The notes beneath the pieces are model-generated. The model made no database searches and was not told the DNA's origin. It saw only the letters and a list, made by a program, of their open reading frames with translations. A stretch of DNA of 64,000 nt from Candidatus Nitrosopelagicus brevis (GTDB lineage Archaea; Thermoproteota; Nitrososphaeria; Nitrososphaerales; Nitrosopumilaceae): positions 873,107 to 937,106 of the forward strand of contig NZ_CP007026.1 of NCBI RefSeq assembly GCF_000812185.1, in the 5' to 3' direction. The translations under genes and the position numbers were made by a program. Shown here piece by piece: positions 8,006 through 16,583 of the stretch (positions within the stretch are counted from its first letter, which is position 1; each line of letters opens with the position of its first letter).

Positions 8006-9040
8006 ATGACAAAAAAAGTTGCAATAATGAAAGGCGACGGAATCGGGCCTGAAATTGTTGATGCAATGACAGGCATACTGAAAGAATGCAATTTACAATC
8101 AGAAATGGTATTTTGTGATGCAGGTTCAGAACAATGGGAAAAAAATGGTAGCAAAGATGCATCATACATCCCAGAATCAACTATGACCACACTTGAAGAA
8201 GTTGATGCATGCTTTAAAGGACCAACAACTACAATTCCAAAGCCAGGAGCACCAAGGAGTGTCGCGGTAACATTAAGACAAAAATTTGAGTTATTTGCAA
8301 ATATTAGACCTGTTAAAACTTTCAAGAGATTAACACCAAACAGAAATGTAGATTTTGTATGTTTTAGAGAAGCAACTGAGGGCTTGTACACGGGAGTAGA
8401 GACACAACTTAATGAGGATACAGCAATTGCAATTAGAAAAATTTCAAGAAAAGGATGTTCAAGATTTATGGATTCTGCACTTGATTGGGCAAAAAAATAC
8501 GAGTTAAACAAAGTTGTGGCAATCACAAAACGAAATATTTTGAAAAAAACTGATGGATTATTTTTTGAAGAAGTAGAGAAATCAGTAAAGAGTTTTCCAA
8601 ATATGGAGCTTCAAGAAATTTACATAGACAATATGGCTCAGCAATTAGTCATAAATCCAGAACAGTTTAACAATTCAGTTTTAGTCAGTACAAACCTATT
8701 CATGGATATAATTTCAGAACTTGCATCTGGAATTGTAGGTTCCATCGGTCTCATCTATTCATCAAATATGGGAAAAGATTATGCCATGTTTGAGGCTGCA
8801 CACGGAAGTGCACCATCATTCAAGGGACAAAATAAAGTTAATCCAACTGCGACAGTACTTGCAGGTGCATGGATGGCAGATTATTTAGGTGAAAGAGACA
8901 TTAGAGATGCAATTTTTTCAGCAACTGATCAAATAATTAATGAAGGAAAATATGTAACATTTGATATTGGCGGAGAAGCCACTACAACACAAATGTCAGA
9001 AAAAATTTCAGAACTTGCAAAAGCAAATTTAAGAAAGTAA
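8006..9040 (+). CDS. NAD(P)-dependent isocitrate/isopropylmalate dehydrogenase family
   Basis: A 344-residue beta-decarboxylating dehydrogenase. The start K-G-D-G-I-G-P-E-I, the substrate-binding set R-x-x-x-x-L-F-A-N-I-R-P, the R-E-A-T-E-G-L-Y-T-G loop, a catalytic Lys/Asp region (N-I-L-K-K-T-D-G-L-F), and F-E-A-A-H-G-S-A-P near the C-terminus are all present. The E-G-L-Y-T-G loop is closer to NAD-dependent isocitrate or homoisocitrate-type enzymes than to a typical LeuB, but the substrate (isocitrate, 3-isopropylmalate) cannot be fixed by eye. In an autotroph it could supply 2-oxoglutarate or leucine. Its end overlaps the end of the convergent HemK-like gene by 12 bases. Confidence 0.85.
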   Translation: MTKKVAIMKGDGIGPEIVDAMTGILKECNLQSEMVFCDAGSEQWEKNGSKDASYIPESTMTTLEEVDACFKGPTTTIPKPGAPRSVAVTLRQKFELFANIRPVKTFKRLTPNRNVDFVCFREATEGLYTGVETQLNEDTAIAIRKISRKGCSRFMDSALDWAKKYELNKVVAITKRNILKKTDGLFFEEVEKSVKSFPNMELQEIYIDNMAQQLVINPEQFNNSVLVSTNLFMDIISELASGIVGSIGLIYSSNMGKDYAMFEAAHGSAPSFKGQNKVNPTATVLAGAWMADYLGERDIRDAIFSATDQIINEGKYVTFDIGGEATTTQMSEKISELAKANLRK

Positions 9041-9586
9041 GTGTTTTACTTCTACAATAATCAGTTCTTCAAAAAATAATTTTTTTTTATCAATTATTTT
9101 TGCTTGAAAACCTTTGGAGTTTACAAAATTAACTAATCCCATATAATCAGATAATGATGACGTTACAAACAGGAATTTTCCATTCTTGTCTAAATGAGGC
9201 AATGCTGAAGAGATAATTTCCAATGGGATTTCCAATCCATCTTTTCCACCATCAGTTGCAACATCAATAATTTCATCAGTTGCGAGATAAGGAAGATTGC
9301 AAATGATGAGATCAAATTGTAAATTCAATGCATCAGCAGAATGACAACATATGGCATTTTGAGTTTTATAATTTTGTGTACAAAGGGTGTTGAAACTAAT
9401 ATCAGTTCCAACAACTAACTGGAAATTTGAGTTTAGAATGTCAGTCAGATAGCCAGAACCGCATCCTATGTCTAATGCAGATTTACCGCGAAGATCCTTT
9501 AGCCTATCTGCAAGAAAGAATGTATCTTCAGCAGGAAGGTATTGTTCAGATTTTTTTAATTTTTTTTGCAAATTTGATAATTTCAT
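9029..9586 (-). CDS. HemK/PrmC-like N5-glutamine methyltransferase
   Basis: A 185-residue methyltransferase with Y-L-P-A-E-D-T-F-F-L-A-D at residues 16-27, motif I L-D-I-G-C-G-S-G-Y-L, and a catalytic N-L-P-Y. The P-x-E-D-T-F element and lack of an N-terminal helical domain point to the archaeal/eukaryotic Mtq2 type, which methylates the GGQ glutamine of the release factor; N-L-P-Y in place of N-P-P-Y is a mild deviation also seen in adenine methylases. The start lies 41 bases inside the upstream ksgA end. It is the last gene of the eL21-RpoF-DUF655-KsgA cluster, which supports a translation role. Confidence 0.8.
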   Translation of the reverse strand: MKLSNLQKKLKKSEQYLPAEDTFFLADRLKDLRGKSALDIGCGSGYLTDILNSNFQLVVGTDISFNTLCTQNYKTQNAICCHSADALNLQFDLIICNLPYLATDEIIDVATDGGKDGLEIPLEIISSALPHLDKNGKFLFVTSSLSDYMGLVNFVNSKGFQAKIIDKKKLFFEELIIVEVKHLLS

Positions 9587-10250
9587 TATTGTTCATCTCT
9601 TCTAATCTCTGATCAGATTTTATTTCTAATCCCAATTTCTTTCCTATATTTTGAAGTTTTTTCCTTCTAAATGAGAACATGAGATTAACAGACTGGATTA
9701 ATTCTTTTGAAAATGTATTTTTTCTTGAAAATGACATTATAGCAGAATCAATTTTTGGCTTTGGAGTAAAATTTTCTTTTCCAATTTTTTTGAGAATTTT
9801 CATTTCAAATCCAGACTGAGCCAAGACAGAAATTGCCTTTCTTTCATTACCTTCAGCTAGTAGTTTTTTTGCAAAATCATATTGGACCATGACTATTCCA
9901 TGCTGAAATTTTTCCATGAGCATCCATTGTATGGCATTTTTACTTTCAGAATATGGCAAATTAGAGACAAAAATATCAAATTTTTCGTGTTGTTTAAAGC
10001 CGTCACCATGAATAATTTTGAGATTTTTGATTTTAGAAAATTTTACTTTTGATTCCTCATAAAGTTTAACATCTTTTTCAACAGAAATTACATTTTTTGA
10101 TTTTTCACAAAGAAATGGAGTAAGAATTCCTTTTCCAATTCCAATTTCATAAACTATGTTATTTTTTGATATCTTTGCCGAATCAACAATGAATTTTGCA
10201 ATTAATTTTGAATTAAGAAAATTTTGTCCTAATTTTTTTCGAATACTCAT
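9546..10250 (-). CDS. ksgA: 16S rRNA adenine dimethyltransferase KsgA/Dim1
   Basis: A 234-residue enzyme that dimethylates two adjacent adenines in the last helix of 16S rRNA during small-subunit maturation. The N-terminal K-K-L-G-Q-N-F-L, motif I Y-E-I-G-I-G-K-G-I-L, the acidic V-E-K-D, and the catalytic S-N-L-P-Y-S are all visible, and F-x-P-x-P-K-I-D-S-A is characteristic of the family. It starts four bases within the DUF655 stop region and is followed by the HemK-like gene. The length is short of the bacterial enzyme because the C-terminal domain is compact, which is normal for archaea. Confidence 0.94.
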   Translation of the reverse strand: MSIRKKLGQNFLNSKLIAKFIVDSAKISKNNIVYEIGIGKGILTPFLCEKSKNVISVEKDVKLYEESKVKFSKIKNLKIIHGDGFKQHEKFDIFVSNLPYSESKNAIQWMLMEKFQHGIVMVQYDFAKKLLAEGNERKAISVLAQSGFEMKILKKIGKENFTPKPKIDSAIMSFSRKNTFSKELIQSVNLMFSFRRKKLQNIGKKLGLEIKSDQRLEEMNNNEIIKFAKKIKKI

Positions 10251-10822
10251 TTTTTGACAAATAATCTAAACTGAGTTTCACCAGAAATTTCTTCAATAAT
10301 TCTTTTTGATAAATGATTAACAGGTTCTTTAATTCCTGCACGAGATTCTAAATCCTCATAATTTTCAAACTTTTTTTTGTTAATTTCATCAATTATGACT
10401 TTGAGATATGTTTTACCAATTCCAGGAATCAATTCAAGCGAGTGTTTGCGTGGGGTTAATGGTTGTGCATTATTGATATAATTTACAAATCTGATTTCAT
10501 TGTTTGTGACAATTGTAGATACAACATTAGTTAATTCGGTTTGGGCAGAATCAGATATTTGCTCATAATCTAACTTACCCAATACAGATTGAACTTTTGT
10601 TCGTCCTTCTTTTCCAATGTAAATTTTTTCACCTATTTCAAATTCTGATTCATCTAAACCAAGAACTTCAAGTAATGTTAAACGTTCTTCACCTAGAGCT
10701 GTTACAATTACACCTTCTCGGCCTCTAACAGTTTTTGACCTACCTCGTGTTGAAAAATCTAACACATATGCATATTCTTCATATTTTCGTGATTGGGTAG
10801 TTCCCCTTTCCAAAAAAATCAC
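10247..10822 (-). CDS. DUF655 RNA-binding-like protein
   Basis: A 191-residue protein with the DUF655 pattern: an OB-like N-terminal part (Y-E-E-Y-A-Y-V-L-D-F) and a helix-hairpin-helix near residues 130-145 (L-E-L-I-P-G-I-G-K-T-Y). The family is archaeal and found beside eL21, RpoF and KsgA, so a role in RNA or ribosome metabolism is inferred. The start is GTG; a TTG nine bases later is also possible. It lies eight bases after rpoF and overlaps ksgA by four bases. Confidence 0.85.
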   Translation of the reverse strand: MIFLERGTTQSRKYEEYAYVLDFSTRGRSKTVRGREGVIVTALGEERLTLLEVLGLDESEFEIGEKIYIGKEGRTKVQSVLGKLDYEQISDSAQTELTNVVSTIVTNNEIRFVNYINNAQPLTPRKHSLELIPGIGKTYLKVIIDEINKKKFENYEDLESRAGIKEPVNHLSKRIIEEISGETQFRLFVKK

Positions 10823-10830
10823 CTAATTAT

Positions 10831-11157
10831 CTAACTATTGTCCTTGATAATTTTAAGAATTTTTTCTAAAGTTTCAGTCAGAATTAATTTTTTCCATCCA
10901 AATGTAAAAGAACGTAATTCAGACATTGTTTGTGGACAAATGTTAATCAGTTCAACAGCTTCTTCTTCAGTAATATTGCAATCTTTAACTAATTGTTGTT
11001 TCATTTTTTTTGCTGAACTTGCCTCCAATGTTGAGACTTTGGAAACATAATCAAAAGTCCATCTTTGAATTTGGTCCATATTTTCAGGATCTTGATTCTT
11101 CAACAATTCTTTTACTTCAGATAGTGAAACTGCTTGTTTCTTTTTTACTTCTTCCAT
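10831..11157 (-). CDS. rpoF: RNA polymerase subunit Rpo4 (RpoF)
   Basis: A 108-residue Rpb4 homologue which, with Rpo7, forms the stalk of archaeal RNA polymerase that binds the transcript and helps open promoters. The helical HRDC-like region shows T-F-D-Y-V-S-K-V-S and the ending E-A-V-E-L-I-N-I-C-P-Q-T-M-S-E-L-R-S, a typical Rpo4 signature. I prefer the ATG one base after the eL21 stop; a GTG nine bases upstream is in frame. The neighbours eL21 and DUF655 are its usual archaeal partners. Confidence 0.9.
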   Translation of the reverse strand: MEEVKKKQAVSLSEVKELLKNQDPENMDQIQRWTFDYVSKVSTLEASSAKKMKQQLVKDCNITEEEAVELINICPQTMSELRSFTFGWKKLILTETLEKILKIIKDNS

Positions 11158-11158
11158 T

Positions 11159-11458
11159 TTATACACCGAATGGTTTGATATGGTCTAATCTAGTGATTAA
11201 AGTTTTTGATTTTTCACCTAATTTTACATCTAAAACTACATGTCGTCTACCTACTTCAGTGACAAGTCCCACTTTTCCGTGATAACGTCTGTGTGGCAGT
11301 CCTTTGTGTTGTGATGAGTCAATTTGGACTAGTGCCCTATCACCAACGTTGTACTCTCTTAGTAAGAAAGATACTCCACGAGGACCTTTTTTTGTCATTA
11401 CTGATCTAGATTTATGCTTAAATCCGTGTGAACGACCAGATGTCTTTTTAGTTGCCAT
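11159..11458 (-). CDS. rpl21e: Ribosomal protein eL21
   Basis: A 99-residue basic large-subunit protein. The family signature is visible: S-H-G-F-K-H-K-S-R near the start, Y-N-V-G-D-R-A-L-V-Q-I-D-S-S and the block G-L-P-H-R-R-Y-H-G-K-V-G-L-V. It leads the operon to rpoF, DUF655, ksgA and the HemK-like gene. Upstream, a TTAAAATAAGG-like stretch could be the promoter. Confidence 0.95.
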   Translation of the reverse strand: MATKKTSGRSHGFKHKSRSVMTKKGPRGVSFLLREYNVGDRALVQIDSSQHKGLPHRRYHGKVGLVTEVGRRHVVLDVKLGEKSKTLITRLDHIKPFGV

Positions 11459-11553
11459 ATTAAAAAAATCACTTGTTTGCCCTTATTTTAAGACTAGTAT
11501 GAAATTTGGCAGAAATTTGTATTAAAGAAATGAAAAGAGGAGGGGAAATGAGA

Positions 11554-12678
11554 CTATTTCAAATCAGTTGAGTCAGAATCTACTGGTTCTGCGCTAACTT
11601 CAGGAGTTTCTGGAGCTTCTTTAGGCTCAGAATCTACTGGTTCTGCGCTAACTTCAGGAGTTTCTGGAGCTTCTTTAGGCTCAGATTTCTTTGTAGTCTT
11701 CTTTTTCTTTGTTGTATCTTCTGGGTCTATTACACCGGCTTCGCCTAGTGCAAAGATAACATCCATTTCAGGATGATGTGGACTATCGACCATTCTTGCA
11801 ATTCTCTTTTTACCTGATTTTTTCAAGTAGACACGGTATGTGCTTGTGTGTGCAACTACATTACCTCCAACAGGTTTTGTTGGGTCACCAAACATCTGGT
11901 CAGGAGAAGACATTACTTGGTTTGTTGCAATTGCAGCAACGTTATAGGTTTCAGCCAATCTAACTAACAAATGAACGAATTTGTTTAGTTTTTGTTGACG
12001 TGTTGCAAGAGTACCTCTTCCAAGGTATTCAGATCTAAATAGACCAACTGCAGAATCTGCTACTATTAGTTGTATGTTGTGTTCTTTGATTAAAGTACTG
12101 GCTTCCTCAAGAATAAGAATTTGATGAGAACTGTTGTATGCTCTTGCAACAATAATGTTGTCAAGAACTTTCTCAGGATCCATTCCATTTGCTTGTGCAA
12201 TTGAAACTATTCTTTCAGGTCTAAAGGTATTTTCACTATCGATGTATAATACACCACCTTCAAGACCGCCTTCTTGTTTGGATTTTTGGACTTGTACACA
12301 CATTGTGTGACAGAACTGTGTTTTACCACATCCAAATTCACCATAGACTTCAGTTAGTGCCTGAGTTTCGATACCACCAGCAAATAGTGTATCTAGAGCT
12401 TCAGTTGCAGTGGTAATTTTACCAATGGTCTGTCTCTTTTTGTATAACTCGTTTGCGCTAACAAAATCCTTCTGAATTAATCCACCTTCAACTAAACCTT
12501 CTCTTGCCTTTTCAACAAGCTTGCCTGCAGTATCAATATCCATACTTGTTAGTTCGGCTATTTCTACAGGACCACGAACCACTAGATCCATAATATTATG
12601 AATTCCAGCGTCATTTAGTTTTCGGGTTGTTACTGGACCAACTCCAGCCAGACTTTCCAAAGTTATTTCTTCAGTCAT
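11554..12678 (-). CDS. radA: DNA recombinase RadA
   Basis: A 374-residue RecA/Rad51 family strand-exchange protein. An N-terminal helix-hairpin-helix (L-A-G-V-G-P-V-T-T-R-K-L) is followed by the linker and ATPase core with Walker A G-E-F-G-C-G-K-T at residues 113-120 and Walker B L-I-V-A-D-S. The motif R-Q-Q-K-L-N and the L2-like M-F-G-D-P-T-K-P-V-G-G-N are present. The C-terminus is unusual: after a Lys-rich run it carries two perfect 18-residue copies of a Pro/Glu-rich unit. The core looks complete and active; the tail is an added extension. Confidence 0.96.
   Translation of the reverse strand: MTEEITLESLAGVGPVTTRKLNDAGIHNIMDLVVRGPVEIAELTSMDIDTAGKLVEKAREGLVEGGLIQKDFVSANELYKKRQTIGKITTATEALDTLFAGGIETQALTEVYGEFGCGKTQFCHTMCVQVQKSKQEGGLEGGVLYIDSENTFRPERIVSIAQANGMDPEKVLDNIIVARAYNSSHQILILEEASTLIKEHNIQLIVADSAVGLFRSEYLGRGTLATRQQKLNKFVHLLVRLAETYNVAAIATNQVMSSPDQMFGDPTKPVGGNVVAHTSTYRVYLKKSGKKRIARMVDSPHHPEMDVIFALGEAGVIDPEDTTKKKKTTKKSEPKEAPETPEVSAEPVDSEPKEAPETPEVSAEPVDSDSTDLK
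11573..11680 (-). repeat. Two perfect 54-base tandem repeats in radA
   Basis: Two identical copies (11573-11626 and 11627-11680) encode the unit E-P-K-E-A-P-E-T-P-E-V-S-A-E-P-V-D-S in frame at the RadA C-terminus. Identity at the DNA level points to a recent duplication. Confidence 0.95.
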
Positions 12679-12698
12679 ACTGTAAGGTACGGTACCAG

Positions 12699-12708
12699 TA
12701 CTTTATAA
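12699..12708 (-). promoter_or_regulatory. Putative radA promoter (box A)
   Basis: On the minus strand a TTATAAAG element lies about 22-30 bases before the radA ATG, so the transcript would be nearly leaderless. Between it and the ATG are three GTAC words including a GGTACC palindrome. Confidence 0.45.
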
Positions 12709-12754
12709 CCATTTTGTTTTATAAGATTTAGATTTTGAATCAATAAACTAAGGT

Positions 12755-12958
12755 CTAACGACGTCTTCTTCTTTGTGCACTTGCTTTATTTTGACCTGGC
12801 ATTTTTCCACCAAGACCAATTTCTGCTAGCACGAATCTTTTTCTAAAATTACTTTTATTTCGTAATTTTGAGTTTGTTCCAACGATCTTTCTTCCTTCTA
12901 CTTTAGGAGTTTGACCTCTTACTTTACCTGCTTTGGTAAGCGAACCGTGTGTTGCCAT
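12755..12958 (-). CDS. rps30e: Ribosomal protein eS30
   Basis: A 67-residue, strongly basic small-subunit protein. The N-terminal H-G-S-L-T-K-A-G-K-V-R-G-Q-T-P-K-V is the diagnostic eS30 block, and the middle R-K-R-F-V matches the family. It ends in a run of five arginines. The C-terminal part (G-L-G-G-K-M-P-G-Q-N-K) is longer than in many archaea. It sits between the radical SAM gene and radA on the same strand. Confidence 0.9.
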   Translation of the reverse strand: MATHGSLTKAGKVRGQTPKVEGRKIVGTNSKLRNKSNFRKRFVLAEIGLGGKMPGQNKASAQRRRRR

Positions 12959-12997
12959 AGATTTATGCTAAAATTTAGGAATTTATGTATTTGGGAA

Positions 12998-14734
12998 TTA
13001 CCAATATTCAGCCTTGATTTTCTCAATTACACGCTCATGTTCTCTACCTTTTCTTCGTGCATATCTTTCCATTGCGCCTAATGGAACACCGCCTAAGGAA
13101 CGTGCAAGTCCATTAAATGCAGTAGCCTTGAGTTTTCCTGCTGCACCATGTTTTCCAGTCCTAGTCATGAATTTTTGAATTCCATACTTGAAATTGTGTT
13201 GCCAAGTCTTGTACATGACACCTAATTGTGTTGGGTCATTATCCTGTCCCATATCATAAAATTCAGATTTTTCTAATAATCCAATTGGAACAAATGTTAA
13301 AGGAGTAGCAGTAAACATTGCTTCTGGTTGTTCTCTTTCTAATTCACTGATTAATCTGATAGTCTCCCAGCCATCTTCAGGTTGTTCATCGTTATCTAAA
13401 CCCATAATCAAAGTAAATGCCGGAATCCAATAATTTTCATTTAGAGTTTTTACACCTTCTTTTACAACCCAATGCCATTCATCAGGACTATATGGTGCAA
13501 GTTTTCTATCAGCATATTTTTCAATTAATCTTGTACTGCCTGTTTCAAATCCACATTGAATTCCAGTAAGATTATCAGGACCAGCTCTTGTAATTTTGGA
13601 AAGACTTGGAACAAGACGTTCATCGGCAATTGCTCCTGAAAGGGTTCCATGTGTAGGATTAGTATGCTTTACACCTGTAGACATTATTGCTTTGAACAAA
13701 TCTTCTAATGCATCTCTGTTTGGTTCCATATTTTTTGCAGTTCGTATATCCATTCCATAAACAAAGATATCATCACTATGAATCCATGCCCTATCCATTC
13801 CACCTTTTTTGATGTTAACTTCAATCTCTTTTTTTACTTTTTCAGGAGAATAATATCTTAAAGAACGAAGTGTTACATCACAGAATTTACATCCACGACC
13901 ACAACCACGCATTACTTCAACCATGCCATGCATACTTGGTTCTGTAATTTCTGGAATCTCATCTAGTTCTGGTCTATCCCAGAAATTAACAAATCTTCCA
14001 TGGTGTGTTTTGTCACCACGCTTGAATTCTTTAATGTCAACTTTGAAGTCTTTTCGTTTTCTAAATGGATCCATGTTTTCAAATTGTCCATCAATCAAAT
14101 AATCGAAAAATCTACCAGCATGTCCATCTATTTCAGGTGCAATTCCGCCCATCTCACCTTCAAGAACTGCATACAAACCATATTCTTCAATTTTTTCAGG
14201 CGCATAGTTGTATTGCCAAGTACCAGAAGCACCAGCAATAACTTTAGCATGACTTCCATTCTTTTTCTTTGCTGCATTAATTCTTCTATGTAAATCTGCA
14301 TTGTAAAATTCATCATATGATGTTTGTTTTCGTCCAAAGGTAAAGGTCATTGTTACAGGTCCCATTCCAAGAGGATCCATTTCGTATGTTCCAACAACTT
14401 CGGTTTCAGGACCAATGAATTTTTCAATATGATTTGGATGAGCCACAACTACATCTTTTCGAGCATATCCATCACGTAGTAATCCAGCTTCAACTTTTCG
14501 TAATCCATATGGAGCAAATTTGGCAACACCATTAACATCAGGAGACCAATTACAAATGAAATCAAACAATACTTTTGGAGTAACTTGATTTTTTAGAATT
14601 TTATACCAGAAACTGTTTTTATCACGATTAGGATCAATTGCAGGAGCACACCCAAAGAATGTTGCGAGAGAAATACCTCGATATGGAGACATCAAAGTTC
14701 TGTCTGCAGTGAGAACTACTTTTGGAGTCGCCAT
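12998..14734 (-). CDS. Radical SAM protein, B12-binding-like N-terminus
   Basis: A 578-residue radical SAM enzyme. The [4Fe-4S] motif C-G-R-G-C-K-F-C (Cys 278, 282, 285) is followed by the R-S-L-R-Y-Y-S-P-E-K pattern of the larger MiaB/B12-radical-SAM-like families. The first 250 residues resemble a Rossmann or cobalamin-domain-like fold without a clear D-x-H-x-x-G. G-I-Q-C-G-F-E-T-G-S and T-L-I-M-G-L-D-N-D fit the usual TIM-barrel strands. The reaction is unknown; a modification of a small molecule or protein is possible. Upstream and downstream genes are ribosomal or recombination genes and do not hint at a pathway. Confidence 0.8.
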   Translation of the reverse strand: MATPKVVLTADRTLMSPYRGISLATFFGCAPAIDPNRDKNSFWYKILKNQVTPKVLFDFICNWSPDVNGVAKFAPYGLRKVEAGLLRDGYARKDVVVAHPNHIEKFIGPETEVVGTYEMDPLGMGPVTMTFTFGRKQTSYDEFYNADLHRRINAAKKKNGSHAKVIAGASGTWQYNYAPEKIEEYGLYAVLEGEMGGIAPEIDGHAGRFFDYLIDGQFENMDPFRKRKDFKVDIKEFKRGDKTHHGRFVNFWDRPELDEIPEITEPSMHGMVEVMRGCGRGCKFCDVTLRSLRYYSPEKVKKEIEVNIKKGGMDRAWIHSDDIFVYGMDIRTAKNMEPNRDALEDLFKAIMSTGVKHTNPTHGTLSGAIADERLVPSLSKITRAGPDNLTGIQCGFETGSTRLIEKYADRKLAPYSPDEWHWVVKEGVKTLNENYWIPAFTLIMGLDNDEQPEDGWETIRLISELEREQPEAMFTATPLTFVPIGLLEKSEFYDMGQDNDPTQLGVMYKTWQHNFKYGIQKFMTRTGKHGAAGKLKATAFNGLARSLGGVPLGAMERYARRKGREHERVIEKIKAEYW

Positions 14735-14791
14735 TTTTTACCTATACGGCTTGAAAAATCATTTATTTTAAACCTTGCTTGAGTTCTATCG

Positions 14792-15610
14792 TTATATTTC
14801 TTCTAAAATTCCAGATTTTGTTCTATGAGAGTGACCAAATTCAGATTTTTGGGATAAATGATCTCCATCGAATACAGTTCCATCTCTACATGCAAGATCA
14901 TCATTTACACAACAACTTCCGCATATGCCGACACCACATTTCATCATTCGTTCCAGACTTGCTTGAACAAAAATTCCTTTTTTATTAGCCATTTGGACAG
15001 TTTTGTACATCATTAATTCAGGACCACACGTGTAGATAGCATCATAAGAATTTTTTTCCAGGAGGTTTTCCAGGATATCGGTAACATAGCCTTTTTCACC
15101 ATAGCTTCCATCTTCGGTAACAGGGATTATTTCATGAGAATTATGTTCTAGTAATTTTTTTGCAGTTTCTTCAAAAAATACTTCGTTTTTAGTTTGTGAC
15201 CCCATCAAGACAGTGATGTGATTTGAGGGATTTGAGAATTTGATTAATCTCATCAAAGGAACTAAACCAGTTCCACCCCCAATTAGGAGAATTTTTCCAT
15301 TTTTAATTTCAAAGGCATTTCCGTATGGGCCACGCACCCCAATTTGTTGACCCACAGAAAGATTGTATAATGCAGTGGAAGATTCACCACGTTTTCTAAC
15401 TGTCAATGCAGCTTGATCATTTTCAGCAGATACCATTACACTCATTGGAAGTTCGTTTACACCAGGAATCCAAATCATTGCAAATTGGCCAGGCAAAACA
15501 TTTGCAAGTAGAGAATCTTTGAAATACAAAGTTCGTACGGTAGGAGTTTCATCAATAATTTTTTCGATGACACAAATGTGCGGATGATTATTGTCTCTTT
15601 GCTTTTCCAA
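14792..15610 (-). CDS. pyrK: Dihydroorotate dehydrogenase electron-transfer subunit PyrK
   Basis: A 272-residue FAD/[2Fe-2S] protein of the ferredoxin-reductase type that accepts electrons from PyrD in class 1B dihydroorotate dehydrogenase. Seen: FAD domain (P-G-Q-F-A-M-I-W), the NAD-binding G-G-G-T-G-L-V-P-L, and a C-terminal cysteine cluster C-G-V-G-I-C-G-S-C followed by a fourth Cys in L-A-C-R-D-G, the standard [2Fe-2S] pattern. It overlaps pyrD by 23 bases, so both are co-translated in pyrimidine synthesis. Confidence 0.93.
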   Translation of the reverse strand: MEKQRDNNHPHICVIEKIIDETPTVRTLYFKDSLLANVLPGQFAMIWIPGVNELPMSVMVSAENDQAALTVRKRGESSTALYNLSVGQQIGVRGPYGNAFEIKNGKILLIGGGTGLVPLMRLIKFSNPSNHITVLMGSQTKNEVFFEETAKKLLEHNSHEIIPVTEDGSYGEKGYVTDILENLLEKNSYDAIYTCGPELMMYKTVQMANKKGIFVQASLERMMKCGVGICGSCCVNDDLACRDGTVFDGDHLSQKSEFGHSHRTKSGILEEI

Positions 15611-16499
15611 TCATTTCACCTATTGTTGCATAACCCTTTCTTTCCATATATTTTTGAATGCCAGAATTAATTTCACTAAATGTTTCAACCCAGTGATCAC
15701 CCATAACACTTCCAAATTGTACCACAGAAGAACCTGCCAAAATAAATTCAACTGCATCCTCCCAATTTGAGATTCCACCACATCCCATTATCGGAATGTC
15801 AAACTTTGATGCAATTTCATAAACACATCTTAGAGCAATTGGTTTGATTGGAGTGCCAGATAGTCCACCAATCTTATTGCTGAGAATTGGCATCTGTGTT
15901 TCAACATCTATTGCCATTGCTCTAACTGTATTAATTGCAGTAATTGCATCAACACCTGCAGATACAGCAGCATCAACAGTTGCAAGATAATCAGATTTTC
16001 CTAGACCTACTTTGGCGACAATAGGTGAATTTGTAATAGATTTGACTTTTTTAATAATTTTTGAAACAAGTTCAATATCATCACCGACTTCTAGTCCAAC
16101 TTTGGCAACATGGGGGCATGAAAGATTTAGTTCATATGCTGCAACTTTACAATTTTCAAATTTTTTTATCATATATTCAAAATCATCCTCAACAGAGCCA
16201 ACAAGACTCACAACTATTGGGACATTATCATTTGATTCAATCATTTTTGCAAAAGTTTCTGCACCAGGATTTGATAATCCAACTGCATTTATCCACCCTC
16301 CACCTTTCACACTGAAAATAGTTGGGTTCGGATATCCTTCCCAAGGCTCTTTACTCAATGATTTTGTTACAACTGCACCAGCGCCTGCATCATGTAATCT
16401 ATTGAAAACATCCAAAGAAATACCAAGAATTCCAGATGCTAAGACGGTGGGGCGTTTTAGTGTTAGTGAACCAAGAGTGGTTTCCAGACTAGAGTCCAT
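15588..16499 (-). CDS. pyrD: Dihydroorotate dehydrogenase class 1B, catalytic subunit
   Basis: A 303-residue FMN enzyme that oxidises dihydroorotate to orotate. It has the N-terminal substrate loop N-A-V-G-L-S-N-P-G, and the catalytic base in E-L-N-L-S-C-P-H is Cys, the class 1B trait. The phosphate-binding G-C-G-G-I and V-Q-F-G-S-V region are near the end. Presence of pyrK directly downstream confirms the heterodimeric type that passes electrons to NAD. Confidence 0.95.
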   Translation of the reverse strand: MDSSLETTLGSLTLKRPTVLASGILGISLDVFNRLHDAGAGAVVTKSLSKEPWEGYPNPTIFSVKGGGWINAVGLSNPGAETFAKMIESNDNVPIVVSLVGSVEDDFEYMIKKFENCKVAAYELNLSCPHVAKVGLEVGDDIELVSKIIKKVKSITNSPIVAKVGLGKSDYLATVDAAVSAGVDAITAINTVRAMAIDVETQMPILSNKIGGLSGTPIKPIALRCVYEIASKFDIPIMGCGGISNWEDAVEFILAGSSVVQFGSVMGDHWVETFSEINSGIQKYMERKGYATIGEMIGKAKRQ

Positions 16500-16583
16500 C
16501 TGAAGAAGATTATTGGAAATGGCTTATAACAGTTGGTTTAGGATATGTAGATTTTTTAATGAGGATTAGATTGGTATGATATT

